DNA from: Lentisphaerota bacterium
GTDB lineage: Bacteria > Verrucomicrobiota > Kiritimatiellia > RFP12 > UBA1067
Assembly: GCA_022839525.1 (NCBI GenBank)
Contig: JALHET010000108.1
Location: forward strand, 1 to 6,705
Direction of reading: 5' to 3'
DNA length: 6,705 nucleotides
The position numbers and the translations under genes are program-made. The notes beneath the pieces are model-generated. The model had not been told where the DNA came from and ran no database searches. It saw nothing but the letters and a program-made list of their open reading frames with translations. This document shows positions 1 through 5,493 of this stretch, one piece after another (position 1 is the stretch's first letter; the number at the start of each line of letters is the position of its first letter).

Positions 1-2
1 CA

Positions 3-80
3 CGACTGATCGGATGCTTGAGCGGCATCGAGCGCAATCGAATCAGCAACTGGGCAGAATGGATGAAACCGGTTCAATAG
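3..80 (+). CDS. possible C-terminal fragment of a hypothetical protein (partial at left edge)
   Basis: An open frame enters from the left edge and ends at TAG (78-80), giving 25 codons that finish NWAEWMKPVQ. The tail is rich in Trp, Ile, Arg and Asn and reads like a plausible protein end, but I recognise no family and the fragment is too short to test. The main support is context: the stop lies four bases before an attC-like inverted repeat, the layout expected of an integron gene cassette. An overlapping frame also stays open to 271 but shows no protein-like features. Function unknown; it may be chance. Confidence 0.22.
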   Translation, partial: RLIGCLSGIERNRISNWAEWMKPVQ

Positions 81-84
81 GGCA

Positions 85-146
85 GCCGAACCACCGGGCG
101 GCACCATACGTCGCTACCGCGCCGCTGGTGTGCCGTGACGTTAGCC
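85..146 (+). other. attC-like recombination site (putative integron cassette end)
   Basis: This is an imperfect inverted repeat of 62 bases with attC architecture. The outer left box is GCCGAAC (85-91) and the outer right box GTTAGCC (140-146); they share the invariant AAC/GTT pair, and 5 of 7 positions pair. Inside, CGG (99-101) pairs with CCG (133-135) and CACCA (102-106) with TGGTG (126-130), leaving a two-base bulge at 131-132 like an extrahelical-base asymmetry. Unpaired spacers (92-98 and 136-139) separate the inner and outer stems, and a 19-base terminal loop (107-125) closes it. In known integrons the integrase cuts the folded bottom strand at G^TT, which would be 140/141. Neither box fully matches the RYYYAAC/GTTRRRY consensus, no integrase is present and only one site is seen, so this remains a structural resemblance. 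Confidence 0.42.
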
Positions 147-205
147 ATGAAGACAATGAAACGGAGAAAGGGGAAAACAGACACTCGCATCCCATAGGCG
201 ACACA

Positions 206-229
206 GTTAACCCTTACCCATGCGGATTT
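206..229 (+). repeat. copy 1 of a short interspersed sequence shared with 5439-5465
   Basis: This stretch contains GTTAACCCTT (206-215) followed by CCATGCGGATTT (218-229). The same 12-mer and the reverse complement of the same 10-mer occur together at 5439-5465 in another gene gap, with the two blocks in opposite relative orientation. The shared blocks are seen directly; that this is a genome-wide repeat family is inference. Confidence 0.4.
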
Positions 230-242
230 GCTTGGTTTTTTT
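218..242 (+). terminator. weak candidate rho-independent terminator
   Basis: CCA (218-220) can pair with TGG (233-235) and GC (222-223) with GC (230-231) around a U-U mismatch and a six-base loop, followed directly by seven T residues (236-242). The T-run is good but the stem is only five pairs. It could end a plus-strand transcript coming from the left-edge fragment. The left arm also belongs to the shared 12-mer repeat, so the fold may be coincidental. Confidence 0.2.
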
Positions 243-447
243 CGGTGTCTTTTTTGGGGTTTCAGGGTTGAGGTTTTCCCGGAGTGATCGGCAGTTTCGC
301 GTTTTTAATGGGTTTTACGGCCCTGCCTGTCCCATAGTCGAGCCGCCAGAAATCGAAAAAGGCCTGTAAAGGCGGGGGCTTTTCGCGGGGCTCACCCGGT
401 TTCGGTCGCGGAGGGTTTTTAGCGGGCATGGGCCGGAGGATTTCTCG

Positions 448-494
448 CACGAAGGACACGGAGGAGGGAAATCAGTTCATTAGTGCGTTAGTTG
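448..494. repeat. two adjacent short degenerate tandem repeats
   Basis: CACGAAGGA (448-456) is followed immediately by CACGGAGGA (457-465), a nine-base unit repeated with one change. A few bases on, TTAGTGCG (480-487) is followed by TTAGTTG (488-494), an eight-base unit repeated imperfectly. Motifs of these two types (CACGAAGGACACGG-like and TTCATTAGTG-like) are, from memory, common between genes in environmental PVC and related genomes, but I could not check this. Confidence 0.35.
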
Positions 495-541
495 CCTTAC
501 CGCCTCACTTTTCGAGGTGTATCCGCCAGTCGCTGGGGTAG

Positions 542-562
542 GGACGCCTCCCCGAGGTGTCC
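542..562. repeat. GC-rich perfect-arm hairpin, REP-like
   Basis: GGACGCCTC (542-550) and GAGGTGTCC (554-562) form a nine-pair stem, with one G-U pair in plus-strand RNA, around a CCC loop. In minus-strand RNA the G-U becomes an A-C mismatch. No T-run follows on either strand, so it is not a canonical rho-independent terminator. It lies about 110 bases beyond the stop of the oxidase gene and looks like a small dispersed palindromic unit. Confidence 0.45.
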
Positions 563-640
563 GCGGCATGGACCGGTTTTTGGGCATGGTGACATGATTT
601 AACATGATTGAGAGTTGAGCAACATGGACCGGAGTAGGAA

Positions 641-668
641 CCGCGAATGACGCGAATAAAACGAATGG
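641..668. repeat. degenerate GCGAAT tandem repeat abutting the oxidase stop
   Basis: Three successive units, CGCGAATGA (642-650), CGCGAATAAAA (651-661) and CGAATGG (662-668), lie directly after the stop codon of the oxidase gene (670-672, minus strand). The periodicity of 9 to 11 bases is visible. From memory, strings of this kind recur between genes in environmental bacteria, but that is unverified here. Confidence 0.5.
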
Positions 669-669
669 T

Positions 670-2181
670 TTAGAAGAGCCTTCCGGGATTGAGGCGGTTG
701 TCAGGGTCAAAAAGCATTTTGAGCCGGCGCATCCCGGCAATGGCTTCAGAGCCGTACATGATGGCGAGGAGGTCTTTTTTGAGGCGTCCGATGCCGTGTT
801 CGGCCGAAACGCTCCCGCCCCATGCGGCCGCCTGTTCGGCCCATTTCCTGCAGAGCCGCTTCCCGTCCGCGTATTCGGTCATGTCGCGCGGCAGGATGTT
901 CACATGGACATGGTTGTTGCCGATGTGGCCGAAAATCACGTGTTCCAGTCCGGCGGCGGTCAGGTCGGTGCGGTAGAGGCGCATGACTGCGTCGAGTCTG
1001 TCGCCGGGCACCGAAAGATCTGTGCCGAGCTTTGTGAGCGCGGGGTATTGCCGCTTGCGTTCGGCGATGAGGGTGTTGACTTGTTCGGGGACGGTGTGGC
1101 GGAAAACCTTCATTTTTTCGAGTGAGCGCGTGTCTGCGGCCACCCAGGTGTCATTGGCGCAGCCCCCGCATTCGGTGAGCAGGCGGTTCGTCAGGACAGC
1201 CGGCGTGTCGCCGGAATCCGGAGAAGACCATTCGATGTACAGCGCGCACCCCCAGTGCGCACGGGCCGGGGGCAGGAGCAGGCCGGTATGCGGTGTGCTG
1301 GACCAAACCAGCCGCAGTGCGGCGCCATCAAAATATTCCAACGCAACGAGTATGTGGGGGTGGGCTTCGGGCGCGTGCCGGCGGAGCGCGGGGACGAAAT
1401 CCAACACCTGTTTTTCGTCGCTGAAGAAGCAGAACATGCCGAGTGTCGAGGCGGTTTTTTGGCGCAACCTGAGTTCCAGTCCGGCGATGATGCCGAGCGT
1501 GCCTTCGCTTCCGATGAAAAGGTCGATGAGATCCATGTCCGGCCTCACCCAATATCCGGCGGCGTTTTTGACGGAAGGGAGTGTGTAGGCGGGGAGGTCG
1601 CCCGAAAGTGTCCGCCCGCCGTCGGTGGTGAGCGCGAAGTGTTGTCCGGCCGCATGGTTTTGTCCGCGCCGCAACGTCAACGTATCGCCGTCCGCCAGGG
1701 CGATGACAAGGCCTTCGATGTGATCGCGTGTCGAGCCGTAAGCGAACGAACAGGCTCCCGAGGCGTTGCAGGCCGCCATGCCGCCCAGGCTGGCCGAGGT
1801 TTCGGTGGGGTCGGGGGGGAAGAAGAATGGGGACGGAAAGCTGACGCCGGAAGCGAGGTGGCGGCGCAGGGCGACGAGCGGCAGACCGGGTTGCACGCGG
1901 AGGAGCGCCTGCCCGTTTCCGCAGTCTTGGAGCCCGAGGATTCGATCCATTTTAACAAGGCTGACGATGACGCCGCCGTCCGGGACGGCTCCGGCCGAAA
2001 TGCCGGTACGCGCCCCTTGCACGGTGACGGGCAGATGCCGTGCGGCAGCCTCACGCAAGGACGCGCACAGCTCATCACGGTTTCGGGGAAAGGCGATGGC
2101 TTCCGCAGTTCCGGTTTTCCGCGACTCGTCGCGCAGGAAATCGGCGGGGATGGATGCCGTAAACAGGGAGGTGGGAGACAT
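670..2181 (-). CDS. FAD-linked oxidase, GlcD / D-lactate dehydrogenase-like
   Basis: This 503-residue protein is a vanillyl-alcohol-oxidase-fold flavoenzyme of the glycolate oxidase GlcD / D-lactate dehydrogenase group, which oxidises D-2-hydroxy acids to 2-keto acids. The FAD-binding PCMH half shows QGARTGISAG (55-64), DPTETSASLGGMAACNASG (124-142), KNAAGYW (205-211) and DLFIGSEGTLG (220-230). The C-terminal FAD-oxidase half has GHIGNNHVHVN (418-428), whose histidines match the family's metal and substrate site, then SAEHGIGRLKK (459-469) and FDPDNRLNPGRLF (491-503). Length is normal and both halves are intact. I chose ATG at 2181: the frame stays open to 2451, but those 90 residues are Pro/Arg-rich, lack family features and overlap the anti-sigma gene. 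No Shine-Dalgarno is evident; GCTATGCT lies six bases upstream. It starts 52 bases after the anti-sigma stop. The exact substrate cannot be told; D-lactate is the usual guess. No signal peptide or membrane segment is seen, so it is probably cytoplasmic. Confidence 0.93.
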   Translation of the reverse strand: MSPTSLFTASIPADFLRDESRKTGTAEAIAFPRNRDELCASLREAAARHLPVTVQGARTGISAGAVPDGGVIVSLVKMDRILGLQDCGNGQALLRVQPGLPLVALRRHLASGVSFPSPFFFPPDPTETSASLGGMAACNASGACSFAYGSTRDHIEGLVIALADGDTLTLRRGQNHAAGQHFALTTDGGRTLSGDLPAYTLPSVKNAAGYWVRPDMDLIDLFIGSEGTLGIIAGLELRLRQKTASTLGMFCFFSDEKQVLDFVPALRRHAPEAHPHILVALEYFDGAALRLVWSSTPHTGLLLPPARAHWGCALYIEWSSPDSGDTPAVLTNRLLTECGGCANDTWVAADTRSLEKMKVFRHTVPEQVNTLIAERKRQYPALTKLGTDLSVPGDRLDAVMRLYRTDLTAAGLEHVIFGHIGNNHVHVNILPRDMTEYADGKRLCRKWAEQAAAWGGSVSAEHGIGRLKKDLLAIMYGSEAIAGMRRLKMLFDPDNRLNPGRLF

Positions 2182-2187
2182 GGCAAA

Positions 2188-2195
2188 AGCATAGC
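2188..2195 (-). promoter_or_regulatory. GCTATGCT octamer before the oxidase gene
   Basis: The octamer GCTATGCT (minus strand) ends six bases before the oxidase ATG and recurs eight bases before the sigma factor ATG at 3587-3594. Its TATGCT part resembles a -10 hexamer. As a promoter element it would give a nearly leaderless transcript, in keeping with the lack of a Shine-Dalgarno at both genes. A shared role is inference. Confidence 0.22.
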
Positions 2196-2233
2196 GGGGG
2201 GGGACAGGCACGTGCAAGGGTAAAGGCCGCGGG

Positions 2234-3046
2234 TCAGGGTGATGGTGTGTGCGGGGGCACTTGGGCAGGCGGTGCGTTTGAGGAAACGGCGTTGGTGGGT
2301 ACGCTACTCGCGACGGGACTGGGGTGTGCCGCGAGGGAGATGGGCTTGATCTGCAGGTTCGCGGGCGGGCGTGTGATGGCGGGGGGCACAGCTTTGTCGC
2401 GCTGACGCTTCGCGCCTGATTGTGAGTGCGCGGGCGCGGCCGCACCCGCAACGGCAGGTGGCGCTGCTTCGGCTTCGGTCTCTTTCCGGGGGGATACGAC
2501 TAGTCGGCGCAGTTTCGGCACGTTGGGTTCGCGTTCCGGCATGCCGGGCGGAACGACGATAGGGGCGGGGGGCGCGGGGTGAACGGCGTCGGTCTTGAAC
2601 TCTGCGAGGGCACTCTTTGCCGCAGGCAAGGCCTTTGTCATGGGGGCGAGTGTCGGCGGTGGAGGCTCTTCCCGCTGGAAGGTGATGTGTGTCACCTGCC
2701 CGTCGCTGTGGCGGTCGCGCGAGGTTTCCCGGTAGACGGTGCTGATCAGCGCGAAAAGCGTACCGAACGCAACGGCGAAAAGCGCGGCGCGGCGCAGCCA
2801 TCCGTACCCGGCGGGCCACAGCCGGTACGGGACACGGGGCTCCGGGACGCATGTCCGCCGGGGGGCGATCTGAAGGCGGTGATCCTTTTCAAGCCCGCTG
2901 CGCAGAGGTGTCAGAACGGGCGACAGCTCGTCCAGCACGTGCTGACACGCGGCGCAGGCTTTGATGTGGCACGCCATCCCCTGTTGTTCCCCGGCCGGCA
3001 GATCGCCCAGAAGCCAGGCAGTCAGTTTTTCCTCATGCGGACACAT
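2234..3046 (-). CDS. zinc-finger transmembrane anti-sigma factor with Pro-rich tail
   Basis: This 270-residue protein probably binds and restrains the ECF sigma factor encoded just upstream. The N-terminus (1-60) is a zf-HC2/ZAS-type anti-sigma domain: CPHEEKLTAWLLGDLP followed by CHIKACAAC, with H27, C31 and C34 forming the HxxxCxxC zinc motif and H4 a likely fourth ligand. A single membrane segment spans about 84-104. The remaining 165 residues, presumably outside the membrane, are rich in Pro, Ala and Lys/Arg with no recognisable domain, suggesting an extended envelope-spanning or partner-binding tail. I chose ATG at 3046 because AAGGAG lies nine bases before it; an in-frame GTG at 3064 lies upstream of that site. 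The gene overlaps the sigma factor's end by 14 bases, which suggests translational coupling. The family and partner are well supported; the inducing signal and any cleavage site are unknown. Confidence 0.85.
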   Translation of the reverse strand: MCPHEEKLTAWLLGDLPAGEQQGMACHIKACAACQHVLDELSPVLTPLRSGLEKDHRLQIAPRRTCVPEPRVPYRLWPAGYGWLRRAALFAVAFGTLFALISTVYRETSRDRHSDGQVTHITFQREEPPPPTLAPMTKALPAAKSALAEFKTDAVHPAPPAPIVVPPGMPEREPNVPKLRRLVVSPRKETEAEAAPPAVAGAAAPAHSQSGAKRQRDKAVPPAITRPPANLQIKPISLAAHPSPVASSVPTNAVSSNAPPAQVPPHTPSP

Positions 3047-3578
3047 GGCGCGATTCTCCTTCACGGTGTTTTACTTCGGCGGCAAGGGCTTTGACGGCGT
3101 GGTGCAACAGGTTGCCGACATAGCTGCCCTTTTCGCCGACGATTTCGCCGATCGCCTCATAGCTCAAACCTTGCTGCAGGCGCAACAACACGACCTGCCT
3201 CTGGAGTGGCGGCAACACGCTCAGGCAGTCCAACACCAGCTCTTCCCGATCATCGGTTCCGGTGTCGAAGCTGAGGCCGCCGCCCGTCTCGCAGTCCCGC
3301 TGCCGCGCATAGGTCTCATGCAGCCGCCTCTTCCGTTCTTCCGAGCGGATGAGATCAACCGCCTCGTTGTGGGCGACGCGGAAGAGCCAGTTGCGGACCT
3401 CATCGGTCGGCGCCTCTGCGGGAGGCACGCGCCGGGCGAGCTTGACCAGCGTGTTCTGCACCACATCCTGAGCGAGCGTGACGTTGTTCAGCAGGCGTGC
3501 GGCATAGCGCAGCAGCGGAGCCTGAAACGCCCCGATGACAGCCTCCAGCCCGTCCTGTTCTTGGCCGCAATCGCTCAT
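3033..3578 (-). CDS. ECF-type RNA polymerase sigma factor (sigma-70 family)
   Basis: This 181-residue protein is a group 4 (ECF) sigma factor that directs RNA polymerase to a small regulon. Region 2 covers about residues 16-83: FQAPLLRYAARLL and AQDVVQNTLVKLAR (2.1-2.2, core binding), then NWLFRVAHNEAVDLIRSEERKRR (2.3-2.4, -10 melting and recognition). A variable linker (about 84-112) leads to region 4 (about 114-168), with LPPLQRQVVLLRLQQGLSYEAIGEIVGEKGSYVG forming the helix-turn-helix for the -35. No extra C-terminal domain is present. ATG at 3578 puts region 2 at the normal distance from the N-terminus; no Shine-Dalgarno is visible. The next gene overlaps by 14 bases and encodes the matching anti-sigma, so activity is probably held off until an envelope signal releases it. 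I could not assign an ECF subgroup. Confidence 0.93.
   Translation of the reverse strand: MSDCGQEQDGLEAVIGAFQAPLLRYAARLLNNVTLAQDVVQNTLVKLARRVPPAEAPTDEVRNWLFRVAHNEAVDLIRSEERKRRLHETYARQRDCETGGGLSFDTGTDDREELVLDCLSVLPPLQRQVVLLRLQQGLSYEAIGEIVGEKGSYVGNLLHHAVKALAAEVKHREGESRHVSA
3056..3061 (-). promoter_or_regulatory. Shine-Dalgarno AAGGAG fixing the anti-sigma start
   Basis: AAGGAG on the minus strand lies nine bases before ATG at 3046 and inside the last codons of the sigma gene. It supports that ATG over the GTG at 3064. It also suggests that ribosomes finishing the sigma gene re-initiate on the anti-sigma gene. Confidence 0.6.
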
Positions 3579-3586
3579 ATGACACT

Positions 3587-3594
3587 AGCATAGC
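3587..3594 (-). promoter_or_regulatory. GCTATGCT octamer before the sigma gene
   Basis: This is the same octamer as at 2188-2195, here eight bases before the sigma ATG, preceded by TG as in GTGCTATGCT. CCTGTC lies 11 bases further upstream (3606-3611); the oxidase copy has CCTGTC 7 bases upstream. It could be an autoregulated ECF promoter element or an extended -10, but the spacing differs between copies. Confidence 0.22.
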
Positions 3595-3641
3595 ACGGAA
3601 ACCGCGACAGGTGGAATGATGGAATGTTGCATGGGTGACGG

Positions 3642-5243
3642 TCACAAGGTTCCTGTAATGACTTGGATGTCGTTGGTGTCGGTCGCCGTTGCGGCAAGCG
3701 CCGCATCGGATTGTACCGCCGCCTTGCTGGTGGTTGGCAGGTAACGGTAATACACCATGAGCTGGAGTGCGGCGAGGCAGGTGTCCATCACTGGCCGGTC
3801 GGTGTGGGCATCGCCATTGGCCCACCAGCCCACGTCCGCATCCTGGCCCCGGTCGTCTTTTATCGCGTTTTTCTCAATCTGCTGCGTTCTGGTGTACAAG
3901 GCCTGCATCTCGCGGTTCCAGTTTTCCCAACGCTTGCCGCCCGCATGGAACTTGGCTTGGGTGGCGTAATAGCAGTAGTACTGGGGCGAGCTGCCGAGCG
4001 TGTTCTTGGCACCGAAAGAAGGTTCCCAGGTATCCATCAGCGCAAGGGATTTTTTTACTGCGGAATCGTCCGATGCGCCCAGCAGTTGCAGGCACAGCGT
4101 ACCGACTCCCGTCAGCCCGCCTTGGCCGGAGCCCGTGTACCCGAAGCCACCGTTGGGGTGGGCGTTCGTCTTGAACCCCTTGATCGCCAGTTTTAGCGCC
4201 CTCTCAAGCCCGTTGGGCCGGAGTTGTGCCATGTGGGCGGCTTTGAGTGCTTGCGCGCACCAGCCCATGTACGAGGTGTCGTCGCGGTATTTGCCGCTCT
4301 CTTTGTCCACGTCCGCGAGCATTCTGTAGGTCCAGCCGCCGGTGGGGTGTTGGCCTTGGATGATGGGCTTGAGCGCCCGTACGGCGGCGGTTTTGATGTT
4401 CGGGTTGAGGGTCATGCCGTAGGCCTCGCACAGCGCGTATGTGGCGATCGGGTGGGCATACTCATTGCCGTCGGCACCTTGGAAGCGGCCGTCCCCTTTC
4501 TGGCTCCGCATGAGGAACTCGATCGCGCGCTGCACGCTCTCGCCGAACTCGGGCGAGTCGCCGGGCTTTTCGCCGTGCGCGAGGAAGGTCAGGACAGCGA
4601 GGCCGGTCATCGCGATTTTCTGGTTTTTCCAGGAACCGTCGGCCTGCTGGTTCTTCTTGAGCCAGCGCAGTGCCCGCATGACTGCGGTTTCGGTGGCTGC
4701 CCCGCCGTCGTACCGCTTGCGCAGTTCGGCACGTGCGCCTGTGGTGCGCTGAGCGCCGATACAGGGGGTAAACATAACCGGACGCCGGCCTCTCCAGACG
4801 GGTTCTGCGTCAACCGGTATACGCTGCGGGCTTACCGGAGGGCTGGGCGTGTCGGTCTCCGTCTTCACAGACGGGTTCAGGTTGGGGATGTCGACCGTGA
4901 AGGTGTCTTCAGCCGGCGGTTCAGCCAGTTCGGGGGTGTCGGGTTTCAGCCACTCTTTGTTGGTGGCCACATCGTCTTCGAGGAACGTGACATCAATCAC
5001 CCGGTCATCCGGCGCGATGTCTGAGGACATGAATGTCAGCAGGCAGACCGTGAGCGCGGGCAACAGGAGTGCGGTTGCCGGAGCGGACAGGCGTTCCAGC
5101 TCGATTTTTGCGGCTTTATACTCCCGCGAATTCCGGGGTTTGCGCAAGCCCCTCAGCATAAAGGCCAGGCGGCGCAGGTAACCCGGTTCGCGGTACAGGA
5201 TGGTCAGGTCGGTCAGGGTTGCCGGAGTGTTGGTCGTTGTCAT
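3642..5243 (-). CDS. membrane-anchored squalene-cyclase/prenyltransferase-repeat (alpha-alpha toroid) protein
   Basis: This 533-residue protein has a basic cytoplasmic N-terminus (1-53), one membrane helix (about 54-73), an acidic Pro-rich linker (74-145) and a toroid domain (about 175-503) built from alpha-hairpin repeats. Repeat signatures are NQQADGSW (198-205), SQKGDGRF (247-254), QHPTGGWTY (298-306) and NGGFGYT (364-370). The block YRDDTSYMGW (319-328) sits where terpene cyclases carry DxDDTA, but the first Asp is replaced by Tyr. The end, YYCYYATQAKFHAGGKRWENW (422-442) and VYYRYLP (497-503), matches PVC-type prenyltransferase/squalene-oxidase repeat proteins as I know them. Without a full DxDD motif, squalene cyclisation is unlikely, and the true substrate or partner is unknown. 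The start is firm: AGGAGG (5250-5255) lies six bases before the ATG. The domain would face away from the cytoplasm if the positive-inside rule holds. The sigma gene begins 63 bases beyond its stop. Confidence 0.9.
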   Translation of the reverse strand: MTTTNTPATLTDLTILYREPGYLRRLAFMLRGLRKPRNSREYKAAKIELERLSAPATALLLPALTVCLLTFMSSDIAPDDRVIDVTFLEDDVATNKEWLKPDTPELAEPPAEDTFTVDIPNLNPSVKTETDTPSPPVSPQRIPVDAEPVWRGRRPVMFTPCIGAQRTTGARAELRKRYDGGAATETAVMRALRWLKKNQQADGSWKNQKIAMTGLAVLTFLAHGEKPGDSPEFGESVQRAIEFLMRSQKGDGRFQGADGNEYAHPIATYALCEAYGMTLNPNIKTAAVRALKPIIQGQHPTGGWTYRMLADVDKESGKYRDDTSYMGWCAQALKAAHMAQLRPNGLERALKLAIKGFKTNAHPNGGFGYTGSGQGGLTGVGTLCLQLLGASDDSAVKKSLALMDTWEPSFGAKNTLGSSPQYYCYYATQAKFHAGGKRWENWNREMQALYTRTQQIEKNAIKDDRGQDADVGWWANGDAHTDRPVMDTCLAALQLMVYYRYLPTTSKAAVQSDAALAATATDTNDIQVITGTL

Positions 5244-5273
5244 GGGGCACCTCCTCGTATTGAGTTGTCACCC

Positions 5274-5303
5274 CTTATACGTCTGTCGCGGCGCGTGTAT
5301 TAA
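5274..5303 (-). promoter_or_regulatory. candidate sigma-70-type promoter for the toroid gene and downstream operon
   Basis: On the minus strand TTAATA (5298-5303; 4 of 6 to TTGACA) is followed after 18 bases by TATAAG (5274-5279; 5 of 6 to TATAAT). It lies within the only AT-rich patch of the gap, about 30 bases before ATG 5243. The position and -10 match are good and the -35 is mediocre. Confidence 0.4.
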
Positions 5304-5438
5304 AAATTTTCGGAGCGGGATGCGGGGGGAGTCAGATTTCAGGAGCGGGCGGGGTTGGACACGCGTGTGGCCGGACGAGTTCGACAAGCCAGAAGGGCAT
5401 CAACGGCCGTGTCTTTCCGCAGCGGTACGTGATCGATT

Positions 5439-5465
5439 CCATGCGGATTTACAGGAAGGGTTAAC
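5439..5465 (-). repeat. copy 2 of the short interspersed sequence shared with 206-229
   Basis: On the plus strand CCATGCGGATTT (5439-5450) is followed by AAGGGTTAAC (5456-5465). Both blocks also occur at 206-229, where the second is present as its reverse complement and lies before the 12-mer. It lies just downstream of the dapB-like gene and overlaps the inverted repeat at its stop. Confidence 0.4.
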
Positions 5466-5493
5466 GCGCGCGGATTTTCGGCTGCGGCGTTAA
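5461..5493 (-). terminator. inverted repeat at the dapB-like stop codon, possible terminator
   Basis: TTAACGC (5461-5467) and GCGTTAA (5487-5493) are perfect seven-base arms with a short GC extension inside, and the right arm contains the TAA stop. No U-tract follows on the minus strand, so it would be an atypical or rho-assisted terminator, or simply part of the adjacent repeat. Confidence 0.28.

Larger units (their letters stand above)
147..669. other. gene-poor stretch with short repeats
   Basis: No convincing gene is found in these 523 bases. A minus-strand frame at 262-459 (GTG start, or an in-frame ATG at 429) would encode a small protein rich in Pro and Lys. It has no Shine-Dalgarno and no family resemblance, and I treat it as non-coding. 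The plus strand has T-rich runs around 236-255. From about 448 rightward the stretch is a patchwork of short tandem and inverted repeats (448-494, 542-562, 567-632, 641-668). It lies downstream of the oxidase gene and upstream of nothing obvious on the plus strand. I see no clear terminator for the oxidase transcript: the hairpin at 542-562 has no U-tract on the minus strand. Confidence 0.6.

Noticed and set aside
262..459. Small minus-strand frame of 65 codons, Pro/Lys-rich
   Set aside because: GTG start without a Shine-Dalgarno; the alternative ATG at 429 also lacks one, and no family is recognised. Conservation in relatives would be needed to revive it.
480..494. Second GTTAG word (487-491) as a further attC right box
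   Set aside because: GTTAGTT does not fit the box consensus and no AAC-containing left box with pairing stems lies at cassette-site distance upstream.
480..740. Minus-strand frame of 86 codons overlapping the oxidase end
   Set aside because: It runs through the repeat-rich gap and out of frame into the oxidase gene, with no protein-like features.
1255..2223. Long plus-strand open frame of 322 codons opposite the oxidase
   Set aside because: It is antisense to a well-supported conserved gene in high-GC DNA; its translation shows no domain and arises from codon bias on the other strand.
2182..2451. Upstream extension of the oxidase frame by 90 residues
   Set aside because: The extra residues are Pro/Arg/His-rich low-complexity sequence with no oxidase-family counterpart, and they overlap the anti-sigma gene; the family N-terminus fits ATG 2181.
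3646..3655. GGAAC on the minus strand as an ECF -35 for autoregulation of the sigma gene
   Set aside because: It lies in the last codons of the toroid gene (Gly-Thr), and no matching -10 of the usual ECF type appears at 16-17 bases.
3663..5024. Several plus-strand open frames opposite the toroid gene
   Set aside because: Antisense shadows of a strongly supported gene, without recognisable domains or convincing ribosome-binding sites.
5359..5368. Perfect 10-bp palindrome ACACGCGTGT in the gap after dapB
   Set aside because: Short and isolated, and not positioned at the candidate promoter; expected now and then in GC-rich DNA.
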